Assembly (NCBI GenBank): GCA_036346395.1
Contig: CM070594.1
Span: 32,831,385 to 32,895,384 of the forward strand
Reading direction: 5' to 3'
DNA length: 64,000 bases
Source of the DNA: Hsuehochloa calcarea
Taxonomy: Eukaryota; Streptophyta; Magnoliopsida; Poales; Poaceae
Shown here: piece after piece, positions 47,793-58,890 of the stretch
How the letters are laid out: each line of letters opens with the position of its first letter
Numbering within the stretch: the stretch's first letter is position 1
Notes under the pieces: model-generated
What the model saw: the letters and a program-made list of their open reading frames with translations, nothing else
Database searches by the model: none
What the model was told of the DNA's origin: nothing
Translations under genes and position numbers: made by a program

Positions 47793-48194
47793 ATGGCAAC
47801 CCCGTCATCCGATGGCCTGTGAGACTTTTGCTCTCATGAAGTAGACGAAGGCAAATTCAGGGAGATTCTCCGCCAACTCATGCAGCAACTGGATTACCGC
47901 CACAAGCCTATCTTCAGAGGCCGAAAGACTCAGACCCTGGACCAAGAGTTATGGGCCATGGAGGTTTTCCTCTATGCCAGAGAGGGTGAGTTCATCGCTC
48001 ACACCTTGGACCGAGACTCCCAGGCGGCAAATTGCAGGCGGTCCAAGATCAAGACGCTTCACCTGCACCCGCCTGAGCCAGATGCACAAAGATCTTCTAT
48101 GGGAATCACCCTTCTACTACTACCTGGTTCTCCAGGAGGGAGAGTCCGACCCCGAGATCTTCATCGTCGTGTGGGAGTAGTTAGGCTAATATAG
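47793..48194 (+). pseudogene. short upstream frame of the gypsy element, unknown product, one stop
   Basis: An ATG right after an AG (TTGTAG|ATGGCAACC, possibly a spliced leader) opens MATPSSDGL and meets a TGA. The same frame then runs from about 47823 to 48194 with VDEGKFREILRQLMQQL and RKTQTLDQELWAMEVFLYAR. I do not recognise a domain. Small frames preceding gag are known in several grass gypsy lineages. The remaining frame is open enough to suggest it was once coding. Confidence 0.45.
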
Positions 48195-48437
48195 GTTAGC
48201 CAGCAGTGCTTGCTTTAGGAGTCTTTTGGTTGCAAGCACTTCTTGTTTTCTTCTTTTGTAGACGATGTATGTGTATCTTGTGTCGTGACTTAACACCAAA
48301 GCCCTTTAATATAATGCAGTCACTCTAGGCTTTGTATTGTATTGTACTTGCTTCATTTCCTCATTTTATTCGAGTTCTTTTGTTGTGCTCTAGCTCATAT
48401 ACTCTCCCCCTCGTTCTAAGCTTTAGTGTTTCTTCAG

Positions 48438-49676
48438 ATGCCGGCAGGAAGAGCCGCCACTCCAAGACGAGGTGTTTTTGCAATTGGCCGAGGAAGAGGC
48501 CGTGGCAATGGCCGTGGTTGTGGCCTAGGACAAGATCTACCTCCCCCGCCGCCAGCAAATCCATCAATGGCACAAGTCATGTTCCAGCAGACTCAGATTC
48601 TCCAGGCTTTGCTAAGCAGTCAACAGACTGGAGCCGCCGGTTGCAACTCCAGGCTTGTCGACTTTCTTAGGACAAGACCCCTCACTTTTGCTGCAGCCAA
48701 TGAACCCTTAGAAGCTAAAGATTGGCTCCGAGATACTGAGAAAAAGTTTCGTCTAGCCCGATGCTAAGAAGAAGACAAGGTGGACTTTGCTACCCATCAG
48801 CTGAAAGGAGCCGCCGCTGCATGGTGGGAAAACTACCTCGCCGCCCGAGGTGGTGAAACTCCAGAAGAAGAAGATGAAGAACCAAAAGCTGCAACATCTA
48901 CGACTGGAGCTCCGCAAGATCCCGCTACTGAAGAAATTGCTGAAGTACCACTAGAAGGGACTGAACCCGAATGGCAGCCAATTCCTTGGGCAGAATTCAA
49001 AGCTGCTTTCAGAACCAACTTTGTACCAGCTAGCACAATGAGAATGAAGAAGAACTAGTTCAGAGCTCTCAAGCAGGGTCACATGTCAGTTAATGAATAT
49101 CTAACCCAGTTCAACCAACTTGCCCGCTCGCCCCAATGGCGTGGTGATGAAAAGGAAAAGATCGACCGCTTTGTGGAAGGGATGCGTGAAGATATGCGAG
49201 TCCAGCTTATCCTCCACGATTTCCTCAGCTTCCACCACCTGGTCAACAAAGCCCTCATGCTAGAAAATGAGAAAAAGACCGCAGAAGTCAGTCGCAAAAG
49301 AAAGATGGCATTTCAGAGACCACACGATAGCTTTCCGCAGAAGTCAGCATCTCTTGGTAGCTCATCTTTCAGGCCAATTGCAGTCCCATCACCAAGAGCT
49401 CCAATCTCAGCTCCGCGTCTCAGTGGGAATGTGTCTGGCACTCCTCGCCCCGTCGAACAGCCTGCAGTGCACAAATCAGTAGCTCACCTCCACTGCTTCA
49501 AGTGTGGTGAAGAGGGACACTTTGCCAAACGGTGCCCTCAACGCCACAACACTTCCGCAAAGTTCAACTCAGGACCACACCAACTCAAGGCCAGACTTCA
49601 GTTGCAAGCAAAAGTCGTCAGACCTCGCAGGCATCCAGAGCCACATCCATGCCAAGCCAAAGCAAAGGCCACGTGA
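48438..49676 (+). pseudogene. gag polyprotein of the gypsy element, two in-frame stops
   Basis: Starts MPAGRAATPRRG at 48438, with a Gly/Arg-rich leader (RGRGRGNGRG). The capsid-like part includes LEAKDWLRDTEKKF, QLKGAAAAWWENY and WAEFKAAFRTNFVP, followed by MSVNEYLTQFNQLA, the classical retrotransposon gag core. A CCHC zinc knuckle (CFKCGEEGHFAKRC, about 49494-49535) would bind RNA. All parts share one frame, broken by TAA at 48765-48767 and TAG at 49056-49058. The frame ends at 49676; the protease and everything after it are deleted before the polypurine tract. With two stops it cannot make a full capsid protein unless they are read through. Confidence 0.88.
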
Positions 49677-49778
49677 ACCATGTCACCGCCGAAGAAGCCC
49701 AAGAAGCTTCAGGAGTATTGAAAGGTACGTTCTCTGTCTAATCCAAGTAGCTCGAATCTCGGGGTTGAGATTCCGTTT

Positions 49779-49790
49779 AAGGTGGGTAGG
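49779..49790 (+). other. polypurine tract of the pol-less gypsy element
   Basis: AAGGTGGGTAGG, followed by TT and then the start of the right LTR (TGTAACATTC at 49793). One T interrupts the purines. Confidence 0.6.
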
Positions 49791-50328
49791 TTTGTAACAT
49801 TCTCGTCTTCAAACGGCAAATAGTAATTACTATTCTGGTTTTTGGTTTTTCAATTGTAATTCAAATTGTTAATTATTTTCAAAAACTCCTAGCTTCTCGT
49901 AAGCTCGGGTTTGTGTTTCAAACTTCCTTACTTTTTCCAAATTCAAAATTCAGGTTTGAATCCCTCCTTTCGGATGTTGGGCCCTTTCTCATTTTATCCC
50001 CTCTATTCCTTGAGTCAGCCCATCTCCCGCCCCATTTCCCCCCCTCCTCTCCCAGCCCAGTCGGCCTGCTTTCTCTCCCGGTCCCCTTTCTCTCCCTCGG
50101 TGCGCTTGCGCTCTGGTCGAATCGACCCATTGCACGCTCGTCCGCCCGGTGACACATCCTCGCTGCTGCCGCCACGACATCACCGCCTCCGTCGCTGTCC
50201 GTCGCCGCCTCGCCACGTCACCCGCACCGCAAACTGCCCGGTCACCGTCACCACTCCGCGCACCCGCAGCTCCCACCGGCTCCCTCCTCTCCTCTGCTGG
50301 CTACAAGAGCCCCGGCCGCCTCCCCTTG

Positions 50329-51451
50329 TGATACGGGGGATGCCCGATTTTCTCGGTGAGGAACCGTGGATAAATAATGTGAAGTAGACGATGTCGCTAG
50401 CTGAACACTCGCGTCAATGTACGAACCCTCAACTCTTTGGAATACGCCCAAAACACACCGGATAGTTGATCGTCGCGAGACCACGAACGACGATCGCCAA
50501 GTCCCCAATTCCCAATGGAATGACGGCTTGACCTTGAATTGCAGAACGAACCAACGGATTGCCTAGTCCTCTCTCAAAGTCCTCGCATGAACTCTGGTTT
50601 CGAAAGAACAAGCAATAGCTATGTTTCTACTCTTATGCATAAACTGGTCTGAGGTTACAATGGGGGTCTAACCCTCAATATATAGTGCCCCTTCACCTCC
50701 TCATGGCTGGCCAAGAGGCCCTACTCCTACTCTAATTCGGAATTAGAACTCCTACTCCAATTCCGACTCAATCTAAAACAAAAAGGAAACTCTAATTTTA
50801 CAACCATCATATTTTTCAGTCATATCTTTTGACTCAAGATGAATTTCTGAGTTAGGGAGGATCCATTGGATCGGGCTTGAAGTTATCTTTCCAACAAACC
50901 CAAGAACACCCAAATCGGACTCCGTTTGTGAAAGTTATAACCGTTTTACTCCGGACTGTCCTGCTGATTCCGAATACAAATTTGATGCTGATTCCGAATC
51001 CGAATTTGATTCTTAGTTGATTCCAAATTTGATTTCGGTTGGGGTTGTGGGAGATCTGAATTGGGCTTGAAAATATTATCCAAAATTTGAGCTTTAAGTA
51101 CCCTTTTGCTCTCCCATCACACGGGCTTCTTTCCTCCTTGATCAGCCGCATGGGTTGCTTGACTTTCTCCTTCTCAACCGCTTTGACCTTTTTGTTCTTC
51201 ATCACTAGGCAACAAATATGGTTACCCTCCTCCTTGTGCTCCTCTATTACTTTGGCTCTGGCCTCCCTCTCTTTTCTAAAGACTTTAAACTTGTCGAACC
51301 TGAGAATGCACAAAGTATTGCTTTTCCGTAGTGTCCAATTCTCACAGAAAACACACAAAAAAACTTGTTAAGAAACAATTGCACCTATTGTTTGAGAAAT
51401 GTAGCTCTTGCTTCATAAACAGCCTCATAAGTAGTCGAGATATCCTCATCA
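50329..51451 (-). repeat. 3' LTR of the minus-strand element (1123 bp)
   Basis: On the plus strand it runs from TGATACGGGGGATGCCCG to GATATCCTCATCA. A minus-strand TATA box is visible (plus AATATATAGTGCC, about 50680). Internal repeats of ATTCCGAATC(C/A)AAATTTGA occur near 50970. Confidence 0.93.
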
Positions 51452-53436
51452 TCCTCCCTTTCTTCAAAAAAAGCCGTCCTCGGCTTTTGATAGCATGAAA
51501 ATGTGCTACACAAAGAAAACAACGTATATGCATGGTATATGTATTTATCATCCAAACAACTTCCGTGTAGCGCATGATGATTTGCTGAACATGTACTAAA
51601 AATAGAGAACAACGTATATACGTGATATATGTATGAATCAATTGTTGTGCCATTCGCGTTGTTTTGTACAAAATAAGTAACACAACTGCAACCGTAGGAT
51701 GTATTTGATATATACATTGTGGTACCTTCATTTACGTCATTCTCCCTCCCATGAGAAAAAGTCATACTCGACTTTTCTAAGCACATGGACAAAATATAAA
51801 AGGGACGAGCTAGATCAAGTTGTTCAAATTTGGGGTTGAAAATTCTTAGTGCCTTCCATGCTTCAACTACACTACTCTGTTTACTAGTACAGGATAAACA
51901 AGTAGGCTTCATGTTGCGTTCTAAACAATAGCCACTTGTATTCAAATCCATCTCAAAGTGACCATGACATTGCTCAATAGATGGTTTGTGCAAAACATGC
52001 AATTTAAAATAAGCAAAATTATCACAAGCAATGCACATTCGATAAACAAAGAACTTGTCATCTACACCATAATCTCCAATCAAATTGAATGTATATGTGT
52101 AGGCAGAAGGACTAACTAGTGATTTTAAACATGAAACGTCAACAAGGTTTTCAATCACACTAGATAGCTCTCTAGGATCATCGAACATGATATAGTATAA
52201 AGAATCATTAAGAGATATGCTAGTAGGAACATCCTTATGATTAATCAATTGCACATTATGTAAATTGAGCGAAGAAATTTTAGAACATAGAATATTCAAA
52301 GGAACACTAGAGTTCTCACACTTACGTACCTCGGTGTGATGAATATTCAATTCAACACCATTATTGTTACCTTTAACGTCCTCCTCTATTATTGCAGGTG
52401 TTGTAGGTATCAGATTGTCATCGTGAAACCATGGGGCAGCAAGCATTCCATCCACAATCGTGGTTATCTCCGCGTCTTTTACTTCCAACGGTGCTGGTTG
52501 TTGAACAGTCAACCCATCTTCTTTAATATCAACCTGCACAGTGTGAGAAACAACACTAGAAGTAGCGAGTAAATCGTTAATTTCAGCAGTAACGTCACTT
52601 TGGCAATCATCTACTTCCCTCTTTTCTGTTGATGTATCTCTCTCACACTCAATGGAGATGCTCTCAACCTCACATATGGTGGAATCACACAGCTCACTCT
52701 CTTTATCATTCTCACTCAATTTGGCTTTGGCTATGTGGCTCTTATTCTCACATGGGTTTGGATACATCGCAGCCACCAAAGATTGTGGGTCAGGAACGGA
52801 GCAATCACGAGTAACCACAATCTCTTCATGAAGCAATGGAGCAATACTACATGAAGCCAGGACCGAAGGGAAAATCCCATGCTCGGTCTCCTTCTCTTGT
52901 GTCACAGAAGTGGACTTCAAACCTTGTCGTAGCCCTGTCAACTTTTCCACTAGGGAACGCTTGTAGTGGTAAGGTACAAAACGTGCACGCAAATGCTGTT
53001 TCATCTGCTCGCAGGTGATAATCGGCAATTCATGGTGCTCCATACGCTTACGAACAAATCACTCCCACCAATGTGTGGCATAATCAACCAAACCATTGGA
53101 CGCAAGTAAGAGCCTCCTCTCATTGGAATAGTTGTGCATCTGAAATATCTTATCAATTTCAAGCTACCAATTAAACTATTCTTCCACATCTGCACTACCT
53201 GAAAATATAGGGATAAGAAATTTGGGCTTAGTGACAAAATCCTTATGATGCACGTTGGGGTGGTTGAACATGGCGCGCAGCTCCAAGAAGTTGTTGTTGA
53301 TGTCCGTACGTAGCTGCGTAACCTCCTCCCCGAGGTTGTTCAATTTATACCGAACGGCTCCAAGCTCATCGCGCGCACCATTATCACGATCAAGAAGTTG
53401 CTTTTGTAGCATCCTGTGCAAACGAGTGTATTCCAT
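51385..53436 (-). pseudogene. gag-like protein with long unknown C-terminal extension, three in-frame stops
   Basis: One reading frame from ATG 53436 to 51385 (683 codons), interrupted by TAG, TAG and TGA between 53178 and 53045. The N-terminal part has a coiled-coil-like leader (RDELGAVRYKLNNLGEEV) and the start of a gag core (KPKFLIPIFSGSADVEE). The stops follow, and then GLVDYATHWWE and ITCEQMKQHLRARFVPYHYK, which are typical gag motifs. After LTGLRQG the remaining 500 residues, open to the end, match no family I recognise. They are Cys-, Ser- and Asp/Glu-rich, with stretches such as SLYYIMFDDPRELSSVIENL. There is no CCHC knuckle. The last 22 codons run into the 3' LTR. The three stops can all be derived from CAG or CGA by C-to-T change, the signature of cytosine methylation. 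The 552-residue part after the last stop is intact. Confidence 0.75.
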
Positions 53437-54665
53437 CCATGTAACCGATAGATCCTCCTGATGACCTGATATGGCAACAACTCACAAATAGCAAACGCGA
53501 TTATATCCAGGTTAGTAAAACAAAACAGCTTTCTCTCTCTCTACGCTCGCAACTCACTATCCTGAAAACAAGACAAGCTTACTGTTCCAAAGTGAATCAC
53601 GGACTGCAAAACGACACTTGTGATAGCGAACGACCTCAACCCGGTAATGTATGAGTGTAACCAAGAGGGTAAAGGTAGTACACGAACGGGTGTAAGTGGA
53701 GCTTGGTAAGGTATGTGTATAACCTATGCAAACTGATATTCAAGTTGTTGTAAAGTTAAGTAATGATCCAAGCTAGATTTTTTTTACCTATGTGCTGATC
53801 CAAAAGGTGTAAGCGAAGTGGATGAACGCACACGCAAAGACAAACGTGACTCAATGCAAACAAAGGAATGAGCTAGCAAGAAGGGATCTGAAAATGAGAT
53901 CAAGCTAGCTCGTTTTGCAGCAAGTACTAAGAGAGACGCTAGCCAATTGCAATTGAAAATAGTAGGGCACAAGATTGCTCAAACAAAAAAAAATGACTGC
54001 ACAATCTGAAATAATGATGGGCTGGTACTGTAGCAATAAAATGCATAATACTGTAGCAATCGACCAAAGAATTGCTTTTTTGTCCTCTTTTTTCTTTCTC
54101 AAAAATTATGTTTTTGCTCTCAGGTTTTTCATACTCTTTTTTTTTCAATGCCGTGGCTCTTGCTATTTTGCGGCTGCCTTTTTTTTTCTTCTTTTCTCAA
54201 TGGCCGAAAGTGTTTTGCTACCCTCGTGGGTGCATAAGCCCAACAATTCAGCAAGGTGTAAACAATGTTCAATAAGCAGCCCTAATACAATATCAAAAGC
54301 TAGTTTCACAAGATGAAAGGATATAAATGAAGGGGAGTTCGGACTCAAAAGTTACGACCGAATTACAAACAGTGTACCAATTGAACTCGGATTTAACGAA
54401 AATTGAGTCAGGGACTGAATTTGAATTTTGGATTTTTTTTTTGGTTTTTTGGAAGGAAACAAGGAACAAGGTACGCAAAGGAAACACTTAGATCAGCACT
54501 AAACAAAAAATTCTAATGGACTAAAACATAACAAAACTCACAAGAAATAACAGATTGAAACTAGGGTTTGGAATTTTTGTGTTGCAATTTTCGGTTTAAC
54601 GGACTATAGGACAGAAAAACAAAACTAAACTAAGGGTAAAAAAAAACTCTCACCGAGTAAACCTA

Positions 54666-54678
54666 GAATCTGATACCA
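54666..54678 (-). other. primer-binding site of the minus-strand element
   Basis: The minus strand reads TGGTATCAGATTC two bases inside the 5' LTR. It matches the first ten bases of the site for initiator methionine tRNA. Confidence 0.85.
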
Positions 54679-54680
54679 TA

Positions 54681-55801
54681 TGATACGGGGGATGCCCGAT
54701 CTTCTCGGTGAGGAACCGTGGATAAATATTTTGAAGTAGACGATGTCGCTAGCTGAACACTCGCGCCAATGCACGAACCCTCAACTCTTTGGAATACGCC
54801 CAAAACACACCGGATAGTTGATCGTCGCGAGACCACGAATGACGACCGCCAAGTCCCCAATTCCCAATGGAATGACGGCTTGACCTTGAATTGCAGAACG
54901 AACCAATGGATCGCCTAGTCCTCTCTCAAAGTCCTCGCATGAACTCTGGTTTCGAAAGAACAAGCAATAGCTATGTTTCTATTCTTATGTATAAACTGGT
55001 CTGAGGTTACAATGGGGGTCTAACCCTCAATATATAGTGCTCCTTCACATCCTCATGGCTGGCCAAGAGGCCCTACTCCTACTCTAATTCGGAATTAGAA
55101 CTCCTACTCCAATTCCGACTCAATCTAAAACAAAAAGGAAACTCTAATTTTACAATCATCATATTGTTTCGGTCATATCTTTTGACTCAGGAGGAATTTC
55201 GGAGTTAGGGAGGATCCATTTGATCGGGCTTGAAGTTATCTTTCCAACAAGCCCAAGAACACCCAAATCGAACTTCGTCTGTGAAAGTTATAACCGTTTT
55301 ACTCCGGACTGTCCTGCTGATTCCGAATCCAAATTTGATGCTGATTCCGAATCCGAATTTCATTCTTAGTTGATTCCGAATTTGATTTCGGTTGGGGTTG
55401 TGGGAGATCTGAATTGGGCTTGAAAATCTTATCCAAAACTTGAGCTTTAAGTACCCTTTTGCTCTCCCATCACACGGGCTTCTTTCCTCCTTGATCAGCC
55501 GCATGGGTTGCTTGACTTTCTCCTTCTCAACGCTTTGACCTTTTTGTTCTTCATCACTAGGCAACAAATATGGTTACCCTCCTCCTTGTGCTCCTCTATT
55601 GCTTTGGCTCCGACCTCCCTCTCTTTTCCAAAGACTTTAAACTTGTCAAACCCGAGAATGCACAAAGTATTGCTTTTACGTAGTGTCAAATTCTCACGAA
55701 AAACACAAAAAAACTTGTTAAGAAACAATTGCATCTGTTGTTTGAGAAATGTAGCTCTTGCTTCATAAACAACCTCATAAGTAGTCGAGATATCCTCATC
55801 A
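54681..55801 (-). repeat. 5' LTR of the minus-strand element (1121 bp)
   Basis: Same ends as the copy at 50329, with substitutions at a few percent of positions and one- or two-base indels. It would contain the promoter of the element; the minus-strand TATA is near 55030. Confidence 0.93.
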
Positions 55802-58465
55802 CCTTGTCTTCCCCCTCCCCACCTCTTCTCTTTCTTCTTCCACGAGCGAAGCCGAAACCGCCGCTCCCATTTCCGACCGCGCCACCTCGCAGCTTCACCG
55901 ACGCTCCGGCGTTGCTCCCCCACGCCGCCCCATCACGAGGTGCTCTCGGCGCCAGGGATGCCATCCCCCACCTCCATGCTCCCTCTCTGCCCCTGAGACG
56001 CTCGGTCGCCGCCACCGCTTCTCCTCCGCTCCCGCCCGCCGCCGATGGACCGCCTTGGCCACCCCGAGCCTCCCGACCACCCCGCGGCTTCCCACGCCCC
56101 GCGTGCCCGTGCGTCGTCGCCCTCCTCCCAGCGCCACTCCGCCGCCGTGCGCCCACGCCGTCGCCCAGCTGCCTTTAGCCGCCATTTGCCGCGCTGCTCC
56201 TCCGGCACACTGTGGCCATTTGCCGATGGGGTCGCCGCCCTCTTGGGGCTCCATTCACTGCTCATGGGGTCACGGACCACCCCACTGCCGCCGTACCCCC
56301 TCCTCTGTCTCTGTCTCTCTCTCTCGCTGTCTCTCCCTCTCCCCTTATGATAGGTGGGCCCCCATGAATAGTGTGCACCCGGTGGGCCCCATGCGTTAGC
56401 TTTTCTCTCTCCTCCATTTAATTTTCTGATTTATTTCCAATTCAAACTTCGGAAACTCCGTTCTCCTCCATTATAACTCCAAAAATTATGAAATTTATTT
56501 CTAAAATTTTCTAAATTCAAGATCTTACTAATGTCACTGGTCTTGTTTATTTTAGAGTTTTTTTTATTATTGCTTTGGTATTTGTTTGCTCTCTTTACCT
56601 GTTGTGCCTTTTTCCAGTACGTTCGTCTGAATAGGGTTCGAAGGCGCGGAATATCTCCATTTTGCACAAGCACAAGATTATCAAGACTCTCTCATCTTTA
56701 ACCAAGGCGAGTCGTTACTTTTATCATTTTGAGCCTATATTTTATGTAAATTATATTCATTTAAATTACCAAAATTGCATGCTTTAATTCTTTAATCAAA
56801 TGTATGTTAAAGCTTAAGGTAGTTAAATACCCTTTTGATGATTACTTAATTAATATGCCATCCATTGATAATTGAATCCATTATTCCTTATCACCCTAGC
56901 AACTGTGTGGTAAATATTAGTATATATTGTACTTAAGCAACATGCTAGTCTTGCTTAAGTACCGAGACATTAAATATCCTGTTCATCATCTCTTCAAACA
57001 TGAAATGGTTTTGGGCGGTCATTGGAGATCCATGACTGAGGAAATTGAAATAATTGGTTTTACTCCCCAAAACTCTGATAACTTCATATTACCACATCTA
57101 GGCGGATGGAATGGTGGTGGGTGCCGTCGGGCATGAGAGTGGTTGGTATAGGGTATGAACCGTCCAGATGAATTAAGGACTTAATCTTGTCATGAACTTC
57201 CTTGTAAAACAAGTACAACCGCAAGTCTGCAAAGTGCAACTTGGCCTAATAAAATTATTAAACCCCGAATGTCATCTTGTTGGATGGATAGCGGGAATGT
57301 GCAAGCGCGTGTTGCGATCGGCTTGAAAGGGACACCGATGTTAGGTGAAGTTGCCAGTCGCTGAGGTATAGTTCAACCACACCAGTCGCTGAGGTGAACA
57401 ACCCACACAACGTATGGGTGTAACCCCACAAGGGAAAAATGACGGAAGGGGTGAGATAATGTGAACGATTACTGTGACGATCGCTCAACTACATGACTAC
57501 TGAATCATGCGGGGTAACGAGTATGATTATCTCTTGTGGGTACAGTGTAAAACCTCTGCAGAGTCTAAACTGTTTAAACAGCCGTGCCTACGGTCAAAGG
57601 TGGACATGAGAACTTGCTAGAGTTAGTTCTATTTCAAGAACCTTGTGGGTGGTATGCAAATCAGGTCAGCTCACCTAGCCAGAGATTTGGCTTTTTCCCT
57701 GGATCGTCGTATCCAGTGTTGTTATTGTATGGAGGTGGCTCCAATAAAAAATAAGCATAATGGTGGAGGTAGCCTCTGCTGATATAATTATTGCACAATT
57801 AATCTCTTTAATAAAATGTAATTTGGTTAAAGTGCTAGGTGATAGGAATTTGTAAATATGATATTTAAAAATGTTGCTTTAGCAAATAAAAGAACATGAG
57901 CCATCCTTGTTCAGCCTTGCGTGTATAATATTGCATCTTGTGTGTTGGCTCGCGAGCACGGAAGTTGTGCTCATCCTCGCTCTTTCCCCCAAAACCCTCA
58001 GAAGCAGGAAATCCTAGAGATTACGACTATTACGAGGAACCAGAAGTCTAAGTGTCCAGGGGTTATTGAATCGTAGTTTAGTCTTTAGCTGTTCTAGTCT
58101 CGCCTCAGTCCAGTTGACTCCGTCGGTAATTGCGTGCATCCTATATTATCTGAGTCTTCGGGTAATCTCGGACGCACACGGGTTTCCCCAGTCGTTTGCC
58201 TGTGGAGAGATGTGCTCTCACCCTTTTGCTTCCGATGTCTCTTCCACTACTTTGTAATGTAATTATTTGACATGTTCGACCCTTATTGTAAAACTTGACC
58301 CGATGTGGTCTATGTAAACTCTGATGTGTTGAATTAATGAATGGTTTGGTTTTACGCTATGTATGAAATGATTCAGTGATGTATCTATGAGTGCTATCTA
58401 CTGATCCAGTGAATAACACAATGTCTTTCACAGAGGAGTCGGGATTATAAAATTCGGGTCCGACA

Positions 58466-58770
58466 GCCCGTCTTTTACGCAGAAAAGTGCCTCCACTATT
58501 TCAGGGCGCATTGAGCTTCGGTAGTAGCCAAGCATCCTGTACAAGTTCCAGCTGAGAATGTAGAACTTCTGCTACTGACCATGGACATTGCGATAGGCAA
58601 GACATCCTGGGACATCCTTGAGAGTGTTGGGTACTTGAGGGTGTCAAGGTTCCACTAGTTCAGAATGTCAAATTATGGGATGCGTGGGGTGAGGGATTCT
58701 TCCAAGTACTGATGAAGCTCAGACTTTAAAGACTGGTTCACAGCGATGTCTGCAAGATAGTTGTAAGTTT
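58466..58770 (-). pseudogene. hAT transposase dimerisation-domain fragment, broken
   Basis: The minus strand reads LKSELHQYLEESLTPRIP, stop, FDILN, stop, WNLDTLKYPTLSRMSQDVLP and IAMSMVSS, then after a frameshift YYRSSMRPEIVEALFCVKD. This is the conserved C-terminal dimerisation domain of hAT (Ac-like) transposases, including the invariant WW/LxxLA-type region and the SxxRxxL end. Two stops (TAA, TAG) and one frameshift disable it. The downstream end of the gene lies at 44421-44460, because the pol-less gypsy element inserted near its 3' end. Upstream (58770-58890) the frame is lost. Confidence 0.85.
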
Positions 58771-58890
58771 ACAAGTCTATCTCCAATCGACGTTGGAGTT
58801 GCAGCAGTGTTGTTCTCACTAACAGGACCACTGTTAGTTACCCTTTGCTCAGCAGACGCTGGTGTCAGTAGGAGTGGCTATGCAACACCA

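Larger units (their letters stand above)
50329..55801 (-). mobile_element. non-autonomous LTR retrotransposon on the minus strand (5473 bp)
   Basis: Perfect target duplication CCTTG (50324-50328 and 55802-55806). LTRs of 1123 and 1121 bp are nearly identical, so this is the youngest large insertion in the window. On the minus strand the primer-binding site TGGTATCAGATTC (54678-54666) follows the 5' LTR after two bases. The purine tract GAAGAAAGGGAGGA (51465-51452) precedes the 3' LTR. The 3.2-kb interior holds one long gag-like frame and no protease, reverse transcriptase or integrase. It lies in the right LTR of the surrounding gypsy element. Confidence 0.93.
44461..58465 (+). mobile_element. 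pol-less Ty3/gypsy element with 3.1-kb LTRs, itself split by a second element
   Basis: Left LTR 44461-47605; internal region 47606-49792; right LTR 49793-50328 plus 55802-58465. The target duplication is GCCCA on the left (44456-44460) and GCCCG on the right (58466-58470), one mismatch. The internal region has a primer-like TAGTATCAGATC at 47611, a small upstream frame, gag, the first codons of a protease region, and then directly the purine-rich tract before the right LTR. Reverse transcriptase, RNase H and integrase are absent, so it must have been moved by a relative. It is inserted in a hAT transposase remnant. Confidence 0.9.
49793..58465 (+). repeat. right LTR of the pol-less gypsy element, interrupted at 50329-55801
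   Basis: The two halves (49793-50328 and 55802-58465) join at a single CCTTG to give a continuous copy of the left LTR. It differs from the left LTR by scattered substitutions and several small indels, among them an extra 30-odd bases near 57360-57395 where CAGTCGCTGAGGT is repeated. The TATA candidate of the left LTR reads TACAAG here. Confidence 0.92.

Noticed and set aside
53939..54316. Short lysine- or phenylalanine-rich frames on both strands
   Set aside because: Low-complexity leader of the minus-strand LTR element, with no domain and no start context.
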